This document shows positions 34,440 to 45,339 of a stretch of DNA of 64,000 nucleotides, piece by piece. The translations under genes were made by a program, and so were the position numbers. The stretch is from Pomphorhynchus laevis (Eukaryota; Acanthocephala; Palaeacanthocephala; Echinorhynchida; Pomphorhynchidae): the NCBI GenBank assembly GCA_012934845.2, contig WNNJ02003686.1, positions 1-64,000 of the forward strand. The letters run 5' to 3'. Numbering within the stretch: the stretch's first letter is position 1; each line of letters begins with the position of its first letter. The notes under the pieces were generated by a model, which searched no databases, was not told the DNA's origin, and saw nothing but the letters and a program-made list of their open reading frames with translations.

Positions 34440-37400
34440 ACGAGGAGCTTAAGAAACCTTAGCGTTTGGTCTAAGGGAAGGTCCTCTCGAAAAGAAGACT
34501 AATCCCGAGATAGCCCAAGTGCCCCAGAGGCGCACCTGGGTTCTCCCTTTTAATGACAAATGTTGAGCCCGTTTCAGGGCCCACCTAGCTTTCTTTAAGA
34601 TACGTTTAAATCTATCCAGGTCAGCTTTCGCCAACCAGTTCACCGTAACGGTGAACCCCAGGTATTTTACTCGACTTGTAAAGGTGGGGAGTGGTTCAGA
34701 GGCAAATATGGAGGAGAGCGCAGAGAGTGCTAGTCTCTTAAGTTTTTTCTTTGTTGCAGGGGAGCCATGAAAGACTACCACCTGCGATTTTGCAGAGTTT
34801 AAAATAAGATTGGATTGGGGTAGCTGGTCTTTTAATCTTGAAAAGAAACGGCTGATGTAAGAGACTACGTCTTTACACCTGCGTCCAGTGAACAGGGCTG
34901 TGGTGTCATCAGCGTACACCACTAGACGTTGTTCGCGTTTAAATATTTTGAATAGTTTAATAGAGGCAGCAAGGTATAAGATAGGAGAAAGTGGGGAACC
35001 TTAAGGCACACCCGTAATAGGGTAGAGCTGACGCGCATCAGTGTTGTATTCATAGTAAAAACGCTTAGTATACAGCAGGATCTCCACTCTGTTCACAATT
35101 CTCGCAGGCAACCCGAGGGACCTGAGAGAAGAGATCACAAAAGGAATGGAGATGCGGTCAAATGCAGCAGAAAAATCAAGGAAAACAGCCACAACTAGGC
35201 GATGGCTATTCTCACGACAAAACTGCTCCACCTCACCAACTGCTGAATGGAACCGAGCGACCTTTGACGAACCCATGAAAACCTGGAGGGATCAAATTAC
35301 GCCTACTTAAATCAAATTACGCAGATTTTACGCGCAAGCGCTTTTTCGTAAATCGACACGAGGGCATTTTGAATCGAAATGGGTCGCAGATCTTTAGGGC
35401 ATGAACATGATTTTTTCTTAGGAAGAAAAACACGCTTACTTATATTGATGCCTGCTACATCGGATGGGGAGGCTAAAAGCATTGTGACGGCCACCTCTCT
35501 TCTCTGATCAGCTGTCAAAAGCTGACAGACTCGAAAAGAAAGTAAGGCGACGGATTTGGAGGTGCCTGGGAGTGGACTCCAGGAGTTAAGGATATCCGTA
35601 ACAGATAGATCCTTACTCCTAGAGTTACACCAAGGCGGGATTTGTTGAGGTGATTGAGTGGCTCCATAGTTGTGTAGGGCTAGTGACTCTTCTAAAACAT
35701 TATCAAAGCCTACATTCCCTATCCAACCCAATGCTCTATCCTTTCAGCAAACAAACTTCTCCTTGAAAATCTTCCAACAGGAAGACTGAGAAGGACTAAG
35801 GCGAGCAATACTCGTCATATCCTTACTAATCTGGAACCTATATCTAGTGCTCCAGTATTCATTCGAGAGAGCCTGTCTGGCGGAAACAGAGAGATTAGGG
35901 AGGTTAAGAAATTTCGCTAGGACTATGAGTTTCGTTCGAGTGGGATTGTATATACGACCTTTATAGGTAGTCGATAAAATCGCGGTAGCTTGCGAAAAGA
36001 GGTAGGTATTGAATTCGGTCAGATTCTAATTTCCTATTCGGGGAAAGAGTTGGATAGCCGCTTGAAAGAAGGCTACTCTGATCGGATCAAAGTGAAACCT
36101 CCTCCGAAGCAAAGTTTCTTCCTCGATTCTCAAACGAATTAGGTCATGAGATGTGGACAATTGCTGGCGCGACTGCTCGAGTGAAGCAGTAAAATGTCGA
36201 GGATTGAATTTGTTTATATGCAATGAAAGGTTGGGTAAGGTGGTTTGTGAATAAGATAACCGTTCCTAACTCTGTGAAGTGCTGCATTGATTAAACGATC
36301 AGTTCTATCGTTAAAACCCCAAGTATCATGTCGTAGCCGCTGTCGATAATACTATCCAGGGTAAATCGGTTCAAGTGTATATCCCCAGGGCTGATGTAGA
36401 CATTGGCTAGACTGAGGCGTTTACCGTTCTTACAGAGTGAAATGACTAAACAAGACATGGCTGGACGTGAATAGTTTAACAGGAGGGATGACCTTAAGGA
36501 GCACTTAACTAAGGTCAAGAGTCCTTGAGATGAAGAGGAGTGAAGAGGGGTTATGTACGGAGTATAATGGGAACAAATGTGCTTTGGTATAAATCGAGTA
36601 ATGTCCTGGAGGAGACGGATAGACCGCGACTCCTGAAAGACTATGACATCTGCATCTCTAGCGGATAGAAGTCTAAGTGCAGAAGCACCTCCCGAATTCA
36701 CTGAAGGATATTCAGTGAAAAAGGCTCACGAGTACTCTGCATTGATTTCGATTAGTTGGGTGGGATTGCCTTGACCTAGACGGAGCTAGGTCCGGAAAGG
36801 TCGCTCTTACCACCACAAGCCCCTACTAGGGAAGACACTTGCCCACGGGCATTATCTTCATTTCCCATGAGTGCAACGGCAGCATCTTCGGCCTTAGATT
36901 TTAACATTTTCCCGCTCTTCACAGGAGGAACTCTGTGTGAGGATGCTGCTCTTTTCTTTGATTCCTTCAGGACCGGAGGGTCGGCGATTACTGGAGGGGT
37001 AAAAAATAAGGCGAGCTGTTTCTGGATCAAGTTCTTCAATTGCTTGAAGATTGCTTGTCTTGTGGAGTCGACTAACCTGATGATGTCGTTGTCAGTCATT
37101 CTACCCGCAACTGCACCAAAAGTCACGGGTCATCTTTTTTATTGAGGTGGGATGAGCAGTGGCGGGAACAATACAGTTTGAAGTTCGGACACTTCCTGGA
37201 CCACGCCGGATGAGCTCCTCCACAATTTGAACACTTGTGCCGGGAGGAGCACTTCCCGCCAACTTGAGGGCAATTTGTTAGGCCGCATACCCCACAAGAC
37301 TTCTCCTTGACACATTTAGAGCCCCAGTGGCCCCATTCGTGGCAAGTATTGCAGTGCGAGTTAGTTAGCTCGTCGGTGCTTATGAGTTTAAACAATAAAT

Positions 37401-37690
37401 TATGTCACAAAAATGGGTTACATGCGGCTTTTGTTAGGATCTCAGCATTATAAATGGAAGAGGACGCAAAAGCTATCGGGAGAGGAGATCCGTTATTCCC
37501 AGTCAAGTACCGGAAGATTGTTAGTCTAAATAGTCTCTTTAAAGACTCAATATCCTTATCATCCAGGTGGGGAGGAAGATTCGAAATTTTGATGGAAGCT
37601 TGGATAGGTTTAAATTGTACTGAACTAAGATCCATTAATTCGTTGTGGAAAAAGATTTCATATCAATTCTCGGAGATGCCTTCTTAATAT
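34440..37690 (-). pseudogene. Jockey/R1-like LINE, broken but nearly collinear
   Basis: Minus-strand LINE. ORF1 end (37405-37635) has the gag-like SNLPPHLDDKDIESLKRLF. CCHC knuckles (37123-37395) read HCNTCHEWGHWGSKC, CGVCGLTNCP and KCSNCGGAHPAWSRKC. The endonuclease start (36291-36701) has LLSARDADVIVFQESRS and LANVYISPGD. The RT fingers (35312-35731) have LRPISIQNALVSIYEKALAR, palm 1 (35001-35276) has VVAVFLDFSAAFDRI, and the catalytic box (34449-34922) has VYADDTTALF, SAKSQVVVFHG and VKYLGFTV. Frameshifts and stops separate these parts. YADD is intact. Gag-like CCHC ORF1 plus APE plus RT fits the Jockey/R1/I group; the exact clade is open. Confidence 0.8.
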
Positions 37691-37697
37691 ATCACAA

Positions 37698-37772
37698 GGC
37701 AGCCGAAACGACTGATGGTAGTTCACTCTACTGATGAGTGCTGCCGGCTACCATCAGCTCGTCTAGGAGTGA
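37698..37772 (+). ncRNA. Split hammerhead motif, unit 1
   Basis: Order along the strand: GGCAGCC-GAAA (37698-37708), stem III 5' arm ACGACTGATGGTAG, stem I arm TCACTCTA, core CTGATGA (37731-37737), stem II arm GTGCTGCC, stem III 3' arm CTACCATCAGCTCGT, triplet GTC (37761-37763), stem I arm TAGGAGTGA. Stem I is 8 bp with one bulge, stem II 7 bp with a bulged U, stem III 14 bp with one bulge. All core residues are canonical. Confidence 0.65.
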
Positions 37773-38150
37773 TAAGGAAGTCTGCTTTACTTGTAATCGA
37801 ACTCCGGTTTTTGGCAACATTTACAATTAATAAAACTGAAGCGTATTAGCTCCCGGAGCACAGTTTAGCACAACCGGATTTAAAACTATATATGCATATA
37901 TAATCATATACAATTCTATATAAATGCCGTATTTCGTAAGAAATCCTGGACCGTTGTCTACTCAGCAAATCCGTGCACTACTATTATACCTGCCGTATTC
38001 ATTAAGGATCCAACGAGTGCAGCGACTATTCAGCAAAAACCTATGCTAGTGTCTAAGGATGGTCTGCACAGCAATTCGATCTGGTTAAGAGCGTAAGCCT
38101 CAGACAATTAAACAAAGTGTCCGAAACGCCTTTATTCACAATGTCACACA

Positions 38151-38229
38151 GGCAACCGAAACGGATAGTGAGTACTTCATTCTACTGATAAGTGTTGCCG
38201 GGTACTCATTGGTGGTCTAGAAGTGACAT
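38151..38229 (+). ncRNA. Split hammerhead motif, unit 2
   Basis: GGCAACC-GAAA, stem III GTGAGTAC with GTACTCAT, core CTGATAA (one base off consensus), GTGTTGCC, GTC at 38215-38217, TAGAAGTGA. Stem II has changed GCTGCC/GGCAGC to GTTGCC/GGCAAC, a compensatory pair change. Confidence 0.6.
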
Positions 38230-38514
38230 GGTGACTGAAAGTCGTGAATCGAAGTCCAGTCTATTAAGCAACACCATTTAGTGTGAATGCCGTATTTCGT
38301 GAGAAATCCTGGACAGTTATCTACTCAGCACATCCGTGCACTACTATTATACCTGCCGTATCTATTGAGAATCCAACGAGTGCAGCGACTATTCAGCAAA
38401 AACCTCTGCCTAGTGTCTAAGGATGGTCAGCACAGCAATTCGATATGGTTAAGAGCGTAAGCTTCAGACAATTAAGCAAAGTGTCCAAAACGCCTTTATT
38501 CACAATTTCACACA

Positions 38515-38591
38515 GGCAACCGAAATGGCTAGTGAGTACTCTATTCTACTGACGAGTGTTGCCGGATACTTATTAATCGTCTAGAAGTGAC
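38515..38591 (+). ncRNA. Split hammerhead motif, unit 3
   Basis: GGCAACC-GAAA, core CTGACGA (38549-38555), GTGTTGCC, GTC at 38579-38581, TAGAAGTGA. Stem III has about 13 pairs, several converted to G-U. Confidence 0.6.
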
Positions 38592-38919
38592 ATGGTGACT
38601 GAAAGTCGTGAATCGAAGTCCAGTCTATCAAGCAACACCATTTAGTATAAATGCCGTATTTCGTAAGAAATCCTGGACCGTTGTCTACTCAGCACATCCG
38701 TGCACTACTATTATATATAACTTGTTGTTACACCTGTCCTGTGACACACAATGGTGTACTCGCAAATAAATCACTATGTTTTCCTCGTGAGGAGGCATAA
38801 ACACCAGGCAGCATTCTATATATCTTCATCAGACCAATAAATAGAACCGAATTATTCTGGCAATATTCAAAGTCGCTACGTATGCCCAGTCATCCTATGT
38901 GTGACGATAAACTTCAACA

Positions 38920-38961
38920 ACGGTATCCGCGTTTCGCTCTAACGGAGCTCATCAGTACCGT
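38920..38961 (-). ncRNA. Hammerhead-like ribozyme core
   Basis: Minus strand: stem I ACGGTA, core CTGATGA, stem II GCTC/GAGC with loop CGTTA, GAAA, CGCGGA, then TACCGT closing stem I. Core and stem II spacing are canonical. Stem III is reduced to almost nothing and the expected NUH triplet reads GGA, so it is probably cleavage-dead or a decayed copy. Confidence 0.55.
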
Positions 38962-39365
38962 GACTTAAATAATCATCAATAGGCACGTTAACACACGCTT
39001 AAAAGGTGTTTAAAGCTCGAAAAACCAAACTACCCTGAATCTGAATCATCGAAGGGAATTTAGCATAAGCTCTGTGCATGGCAGTGCGTATTGCAGTTTA
39101 ACCATTAATCAGGCACTAAATTCCTTTTAATAGAAATGCTGTTAAACATGGACACTTTCAAGTGTACAAATATATAAAATATAATTTGTTGTTACATTTG
39201 GTAATTTATAATTAGATGTCATTAAGGAAAGATTCTGTAGCTGTTTTTCAATGCGAAAATCACCTTGTGTGGCCTAGCAACTATTTAATAGATAAAGAAG
39301 CATCCATCAAAGTATCAACAGCCTGATTTCAATCGATCTTCACGATAAAATCAGAGCCTTTTAAA
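38962..39365. other. Sequence between satellite block and LINE fragment
   Basis: No gene seen. Confidence 0.5.
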
Positions 39366-39369
39366 TACC

Positions 39370-40075
39370 CTTCTAAGAGGATTTACATACCTTTTCAAAA
39401 AGAGAATTTTGTTCAACTGTATTAAATATTATGAGACAGAAATTAAAATATCTTTCGTCACACCGGATTTGGCAGAGGCGTATACAAAATATTTCAATGA
39501 CACACATTCAAAAATTACTACTATTACGTCTAAACCGATCATTGCTACGCTAAAAATTAAGATGCCAACTTTCCTCTCGGACGAAGATGTATCGATGTTT
39601 GAAAGAGTGTACAATATCTCAAGCGTCTGTTCCATAATCTGTAAAAAAGGATTCCCCATTCCAGTGGCGTTCTGCAATGCCCAGGTGGATGTAGCACAGA
39701 AACTGTTGATCTCATCTGAATATATGATTAAGAATTTGATGAGTCAACTGTCAGAGTCCTTCCTCTCACCTCAAACATGGAAGGTTAAGAATTCAAGGAA
39801 GTCTCCCTAATAAAAAAAACGGGCAGGTTCTTCGCAGAATATAGCACCAATTAAGTTAGCCTGCAAGAACTTGATATGGGCTGTGGACAGTACCGAGGAA
39901 AATAAAGATAACGCACATAGGCAAATGTCTTCACCTGTAAGAACATGAGGTGGATTGAGTGACATTTCCGCCTCGGGTTCCGACTAGGCGGGAGGCGTCT
40001 CGCTCCGGTTACATTAACGCAATGTGAAGTACTCAAGAGCCTTTTTCACTGAATATTCTTCAGTGGAATTCGGGA
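39370..40075 (+). pseudogene. Jockey/R1-like LINE ORF1 fragment, second family member
   Basis: The open frame 39409-39810 has KMPTFLSDEDVSMFERVY and GFPIPVAFCNAQVDVAQKLL, parallel to NLPPHLDDKDIESLKRLF and GSPLPIAFASSSIYNAEIL of the element at 34440-37690. About 200 bp further, 40014-40070 matches that element's ORF1/ORF2 junction at 36690-36720 (CTCGTGAGCCTTTTTCACTG type sequence). 5' and 3' truncated. It abuts the minus-strand LINE to its right. Confidence 0.65.
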
Positions 40076-40079
40076 TGTT

Positions 40080-41777
40080 CAGTGTCGATGGATGAGATAA
40101 GTGTCGAAAAGAAAGATGAGATCGGGAGGAGAGGATGATGTTATTGTAAGAGAGGATAGAGACGATTTGAGTAAGGCAGATCAGAGAAAAGGGTGTGGTT
40201 AGAAGTGAGATCAAGGGTGAAAAACGTGATCGGATAGACCAGGATCGGAGATGAACAATAAGGTGTAGGTAGGAAAATGATCGGTGACAGCGATGATGTC
40301 GAGTGCCTCGCCAACAATATGTGTGGAGGCAGTGGAGATGAGTTTGTAGTCGTAGTAGGATAGAATGTTGATGAGCCGAGTGGGCTCGGTGGATGACGGG
40401 GTGTTGAGGCGGATGTTAAAGTCACCAAGAACGAGTGAAGAGATGAAGGACAAAGAACATTAGGATAGGTGGTCAGTAAGTTCGTTAAAAAAGTAGGGTA
40501 GGAGCTGGTTAAACAGGACAGTATACAATGGTAAGATTTAGAGTGATCGGGCTAGAAGAACGACAAGTGAGAAATTCAAAAGAACTAGGACTGAAAGGAG
40601 AGTGATTTTGCAAAGAGACGGGAGGTGACGGGCGAATGCGACAATGCCACCATGATTAGAGAATTTAGAATGGAATGAGCCGAGGGGCAAAGTGGATTCC
40701 ACTAGTGAGCAACCGACATTGAGCCGATGGCGAATAAATAGGTCGTCGGAATTAGAGTGCCAGGATTTGGTAAGTCAGAAGAGATGGATGGCTTGCTTTG
40801 TGAAGAGGTTGAGGATTATATCGGATTTATGAAGAATATATAGTGTTTAGGAGGTCGAGGCCGAAACCGTGTGTGATGTTGATACGGGCTAGCGGAGAAT
40901 ACACATAGAGGAGATAAAGCGCCATCGAATTTTAGGGGCGGGTGTGGGCCACTTCAAAATTTCCGACGATGTTTCGGATGGATAGGGATGTTTCGTCGTT
41001 TTCCTCGCGATGGCGTTTTTCGAGGCGGACAGAAAATAGTCGAGCGATTTCGGAATATATGTTTAGCCGAAGGAATGCGGCATTAAAGATGTCGTTGAAA
41101 ACGGATTGGTTATCCGCATAAACAAAATAGTAGATGATGGATCTGAAGGCAGAAACATCGTGGTCAAGACATGCTTATGGATATATTGAGATGAAAGTGA
41201 TATTGGTGACGACGATGCAACGACCTAGAGAAGGATAGCGTTTCCGTGAAGGGGGACGAGTTATGTGAGTGGGTGAGGTAACAATAGGAGAGCTGGGAGT
41301 TGAGGATATGAAGGGAATAGATTCGACAGCGGGATACTAAGAGGATATGAATAAAATAGAGGGTGACAAGTGATGTGAGGAAAGTTTATGAGTGAAAGGA
41401 TCGTGGAGGTTGGTGGAGGTTATTTTGATTGACGGATTTAGGTTATTGGGAAACGAGAAAGGAAGGACGGGACGGAGGTTGTCGGGGGAGTGAAGATGAC
41501 AAGGGATGGTGAGTGTATATGGTGACATGCTCAGTGGGGTGAGAAATGACATCGGAAACGACGGAGTTCGTTTGATCGGACGTGTTAGAGGTTGGTATGT
41601 GCTGATGGGAGGGTTGCGGATTAGTTTGCTGGTACTAAATCCACGGAGGAAGTATTCTTTAGACGTACTGTTGTCGCAGGATATTGTGGTCCAGACGCTG
41701 CAGTCGTGTGTAGAGCACTGTACTTGTAGTTGATCACAGTTAGTGTTTGTCGTAGCTGTTCTCTTACATCCTCCCAT
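40080..41777 (-). pseudogene. L2-like LINE, ORF1 and endonuclease, RT absent
   Basis: Minus strand. It begins MGGCKRTATTNTNCDQL, then a PHD-like finger VQCSTHDCSVWTT, then a Pro/Ser/Thr-rich linker (41337-41777). The endonuclease follows (40141-40880): SFHSKFSNHGGIVAF, LVLGDFNIRLNTPSSTEP, ALDIIAVTDHFP and GLSDHVFHP, the D-x-N and SDH catalytic boxes of the APE type. Several frameshifts. It is the same family as the element at 55417-60287, which has the RT but no endonuclease. Confidence 0.7.
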
Positions 41778-41785
41778 TAACGTAC

Positions 41786-41810
41786 TTGTGTGTTTAAGCT
41801 CTTAAATTTG
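41786..41810 (-). promoter_or_regulatory. Shared LINE leader motif (site 3)
   Basis: AAGAGCTTAAACACACAAG directly upstream of the ORF1 ATG at 41777; a second, weaker version occurs around 41850-41882. Confidence 0.4.
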
Positions 41811-42289
41811 CATCTAATTAAATTGATATGCAACTGATTAAATTGATCTGCAATGTGTATTTAAGCTGTTAAATTTTTTGTTCTCCTAAAAAAATTAACA
41901 GTGTTCAATACCAGTGAAGCACGCGCTTCCTATGGTTCCTTGCGACCTTAAAAATAGCTGAACCTTCATAGTAGGATAAAACCAAGGAGAAAAATATCAT
42001 GCTTTCATCCTTATTTTCCGTTTCAACATATTTTTAAGCAGAGAAACGATTTGTCGTATTTGTTGGAGAGTATTGACTTTTTAATTTTTTCTACGTTTTG
42101 GTTATGATTATTCTTTTTAATTTCATTTTTGAGTTTATTTATCTCATTATCTTTCAATACCAATCTTGTTTTAAGATTTTTATTTTCTGCGGCTATTGCG
42201 CCATTTTATTTTCTAGTCCATTCAGTTAGTCGATCAGCATCCTCAATTATGCGGCCAGCTAATCAACAGACTGTTTTTAACTGCTTGAA

Positions 42290-42530
42290 TATAAGAACGT
42301 GCCCAATTACATGCACTTTTATTCACCAGTCCATTCACATTTTAAAATCTTTAAAATGGGTGCACACATGAGAATAAGCCATATGTGAACACTTGCAATA
42401 GGCACATTTGTTATTTAAGTTTTCTTTCACAAATATGTGATTCATACTCGCCCGAACAGTTTACACAACGATGACCACTTTCCAATCACATGTTTAAAAC
42501 GTGGTCCCATCGCTGATAACGGTGGTGCCG
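42290..42530 (-). pseudogene. Gag-like zinc-knuckle remnant of a retroelement
   Basis: Minus strand, across one frame change: RCVNCSGEYESHICERKL then NKCAYCKCSHMAYSHVC, a double zinc knuckle as in LINE ORF1 proteins of the Jockey type. Nothing else of the element is clear. Confidence 0.4.
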
Positions 42531-43435
42531 TGGATACTTGAATTTCAAGTCATCCTCGTCAAATATTATCAATTTGAAGCATAATCTGAAATTCCAGGTG
42601 TGAATCTCTTAGTCTTTATAGATAACTTACATCTCATTTCTTAAGAAAGGAGATGTAAGCTTGATTGAATGTTTTACATGCTTTATTAACGTAATCTAGT
42701 TTTTTATTTATCAATTGTTGGACATCATCCTCTTATGCGAACGACTGGACATCATTTAGGATATCCATGGTTCGCAGAGAAGAATCGTTCACTGTCAATT
42801 CTGACTTTTACCTAATTCTTTTTAAAATGTTTCCTTTATTGCACAGCCTTTAATGTGAATCTAAAAAATCATCTTTCAGAATCTACCGTTCAAAGATCAC
42901 TTCCCGAGATAAGCTATATTTGGCGGTACTCCTTATAATATTCTGAAAAATAATTTTGCCTTTTTTATTTACTCACTTAACTTTTAGCGGAAAAGAATCC
43001 TGCCTCGTTAAAAAGAACATATTTTGATCAGTAAATTCCTTATCAATCTCTTTAATAAATTTATAGTAGACACCTGTGATTGTCGTATTTTTAAGTCTTG
43101 TGTTTCAAAAAGCATGTGTTTTTATATTATATATAAAAATATATATTAAACAAAAATATATTAAAAATAGACGAAAACAAAAGACCAACAGAATACAGCA
43201 CGCTTACACCATTGTCTAAAGCCGACCAATTAGGCTTTGTCAAAATAGATTAAACTCTTGATAGTAAATAAGACTTTGTAACAACAGTTCAAATAGATTT
43301 ATTGAGGCGGCGATGGATACTGCTTGCAAAAAATTCACTGAACACAAAAATGGCCAAATGAAACTGACATAAAATCTAAATGTAACCGAATTAAATAAAT
43401 ATATTAAATTACAGAAGAATGATATGTATGCATAA
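42531..43435. other. AT-rich sequence without a recognised gene
   Basis: Nothing beyond short chance frames. Confidence 0.5.
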
Positions 43436-43439
43436 ATGT

Positions 43440-43605
43440 AATACTAGTGTCCTCAACTGTTCAATAACTATTTAATACTAGTGTCCTTAAATGTCAAAAC
43501 GTTTCTTCACTAGTAACTGTTTAATACTATTGTCCTTTAATACTAGTGTCTTTAATTGTTTAATACTAGTGTCTTTAACTGTTAAAACGTGTCTTCACTA
43601 TCGAT
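43440..43605. repeat. Degenerate tandem repeat
   Basis: Five or so units built on AATACTAGTGTCCTTAACTG with variable spacing; some units add AAAACGTTTCTTCACTA. Confidence 0.75.
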
Positions 43606-43799
43606 AACGAGATAACGGTCATGATTAATTTAGATCGTCACAGGACCTGTGCAATTTGAATGTGGTGTTCTGTACTATTATAACCAATCTGCTTTATGTA
43701 AAACTAGACAAAAACCAAGACGGTTTATTAGGATATCTATAATATACAAGAAGTTAATAAAAGAAGCTAATAGTATTCAGCCAAACAAATCATAAGTCA

Positions 43800-44765
43800 T
43801 CACAATATCCCTACTGAATATAGTCTTCCCACCGCTTCGAAACTCGTATGTTGCTCTTAGGTATGGCTGACCTTGAAAATATAACTTGATTGTCGATGAT
43901 GTCTCTTTTGTGTTGTCTTGACGTTTCGTCAATAGGATCTTTCATACATTTTGAGGAGTGCTGTCTTTCAGACCTCGACGTGTCGATTCCAACGATATCA
44001 TCTACTTCCTTAATTAATTCGTCATAATGGTCAATTATTATAACAAACAGAAGCAAATGAGCTACAAGCTCGTGTCGCTTACAAAACAATGAAATACTAG
44101 GTATTTAATGAAAGACTAGGTATCGACATGTTGTGGAATAATAATCGGTTTATCTTGTATAGGAAAATCGTGATTAATTTGTCGATTCATTCAGACTTCC
44201 ATACAGGCCAACTTGATCTTCCGACTATGAAGTTAACACCTGATCACCTTCTTGAGGAAAAGTGGCTTAGAGCCTAATTGAAACTACTGAGGTTATACCG
44301 TTTGGAAATCGAATCAAGGCAGAATTCCTATTAGCCTCGATCAAGTCAACTTCAAAAACTTTTGGTTCGAATTTATCTCGATGTGCAAAATTCTTTATGA
44401 GTACCGGTCCAGGTGATGAAAGCCATAACGAAAGATTGATCTTCGACTAAATGCAAAATTCGATTATGAGGCATTTCCGGTAGCAGTACATTTACACGAT
44501 CGTATAGAATTTAAAGCATGAGGAAGACATCTTTCTCAACAGTCAATATTAAGTCCTTCATCTGTCAAAAAGGTTAAATTGTTCTCCATACAGTACCATT
44601 CATTCTTTTGCATTGACCGTTAGATCTGGGATTATAAGGGCACTTATGTGTCATATGTATTCCAACATTTGTTAAAACACCTCGCGCTTCTTTTGAAATG
44701 AAAGATGATCCTCGATCAACATACTGCTGAAGGAATACCAAATATATTAAAGAGCTTTTAAATAC
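43800..44765 (-). mobile_element. Ty3/gypsy LTR-retrotransposon fossil: integrase end and tail
   Basis: Minus-strand fossil of a Ty3/gypsy element. The parts seen are the second half of the integrase (SSFISKEARGVLTNVGIHMT, CLPHALNSIRSCKC), the region after it (SALIRFPNGITSVVS) and the pol C-terminal tail (SNIRVSKRWEDYIQ, in 43811-44089). No LTR, gag, protease or RT is present next to it. It is broken, with multiple disruptions, and looks old. Confidence 0.7.
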
Positions 44766-44824
44766 TTGATACTAATCTATTATTGATAAATAATTATTGG
44801 AGCTAGATCAAAGATAATATCTTT

Positions 44825-44880
44825 GATATAATATCATTTTTGATATTTCGCTAACTTCTGTTAGCATCTTCAGAAATTTA
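44825..44880 (-). ncRNA. Hammerhead-like hairpin, solo PLE-type end
   Basis: Minus strand: CTGAAGA, T, perfect stem GCTAAC/GTTAGC around AGAA, GAA, then perfect stem ATATCA/TGATAT around AAAA, followed by T. Stems II and III are both complete and an AUU triplet follows stem III; stem I is weak. Same family as 29417-29498 and 17222-17252. Confidence 0.5.
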
Positions 44881-45300
44881 CAATGTTTTTTAATGCATAT
44901 GCTTATATAAAAAGTTAAAAACGATCGCCGCATTTTGCTTTGGACAGGTACTGCTGTTGTTAGCGATGACCAGCTGATTTCCCTGTTTATATTTTTTACA
45001 CAATTTCAGCAACTTTTGAAGGTACACAAAACGCGATAAAAAAGGATGATTCAAAATAGTTTAGAAACAAAACAAAAATAATTACTATAATATTTTCATT
45101 CAAAATAAATAATTTGAAAAAATTAAAATATATAAATAATAATTAAATAAAGTATAAAAATAAAATAGAAAAAATTATTTAAACAAAAGAATCGTTTACA
45201 GCATCTTTACAAAATATTTAACGTTAGGCCAGGTTTATTATTCGGCATAATAATAATGAAGTTTTTATGAATGTAATAAGCCTCAAGAATTTTTCTATTT
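44881..45300. other. AT-rich gap before the LINE 3' end
   Basis: No gene seen. Confidence 0.5.
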
Positions 45301-45339
45301 TTTATTATTATTATTATTATTATACATTCAACAACATAC

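Larger units (their letters stand above)
37690..38712 (+). repeat. Tandem satellite, unit about 364 bp, with split hammerhead
   Basis: About 2.8 units. ATGCCGTATTTCGT recurs at 37924, 38287 and 38651. Each unit contains CAGACAATTAA, GGCAACCGAAA and GTCTAGAAGTGAC; the first unit is diverged and carries about 90 extra bp. TGGTCTAGAAG and GAATCGAAGTCC resemble internal A- and B-box promoter elements of RNA polymerase III at tRNA-like spacing, which is only suggestive. Hammerhead-bearing satellites of similar length are known from schistosomes, salamanders and cave crickets. Confidence 0.8.

Noticed and set aside
37698-37740. Simple nested hairpin GGCAG/CTGCC with CACTC/GAGTG as the only structure of the satellite
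   Set aside because: It explains the first unit, but the inner stem fails in units 2 and 3, while the three hammerhead stems persist in all three.
42129-42371. 80-codon hydrophobic plus-strand frame
   Set aside because: Antisense to a retroelement gag-like remnant; no membrane protein family recognised.
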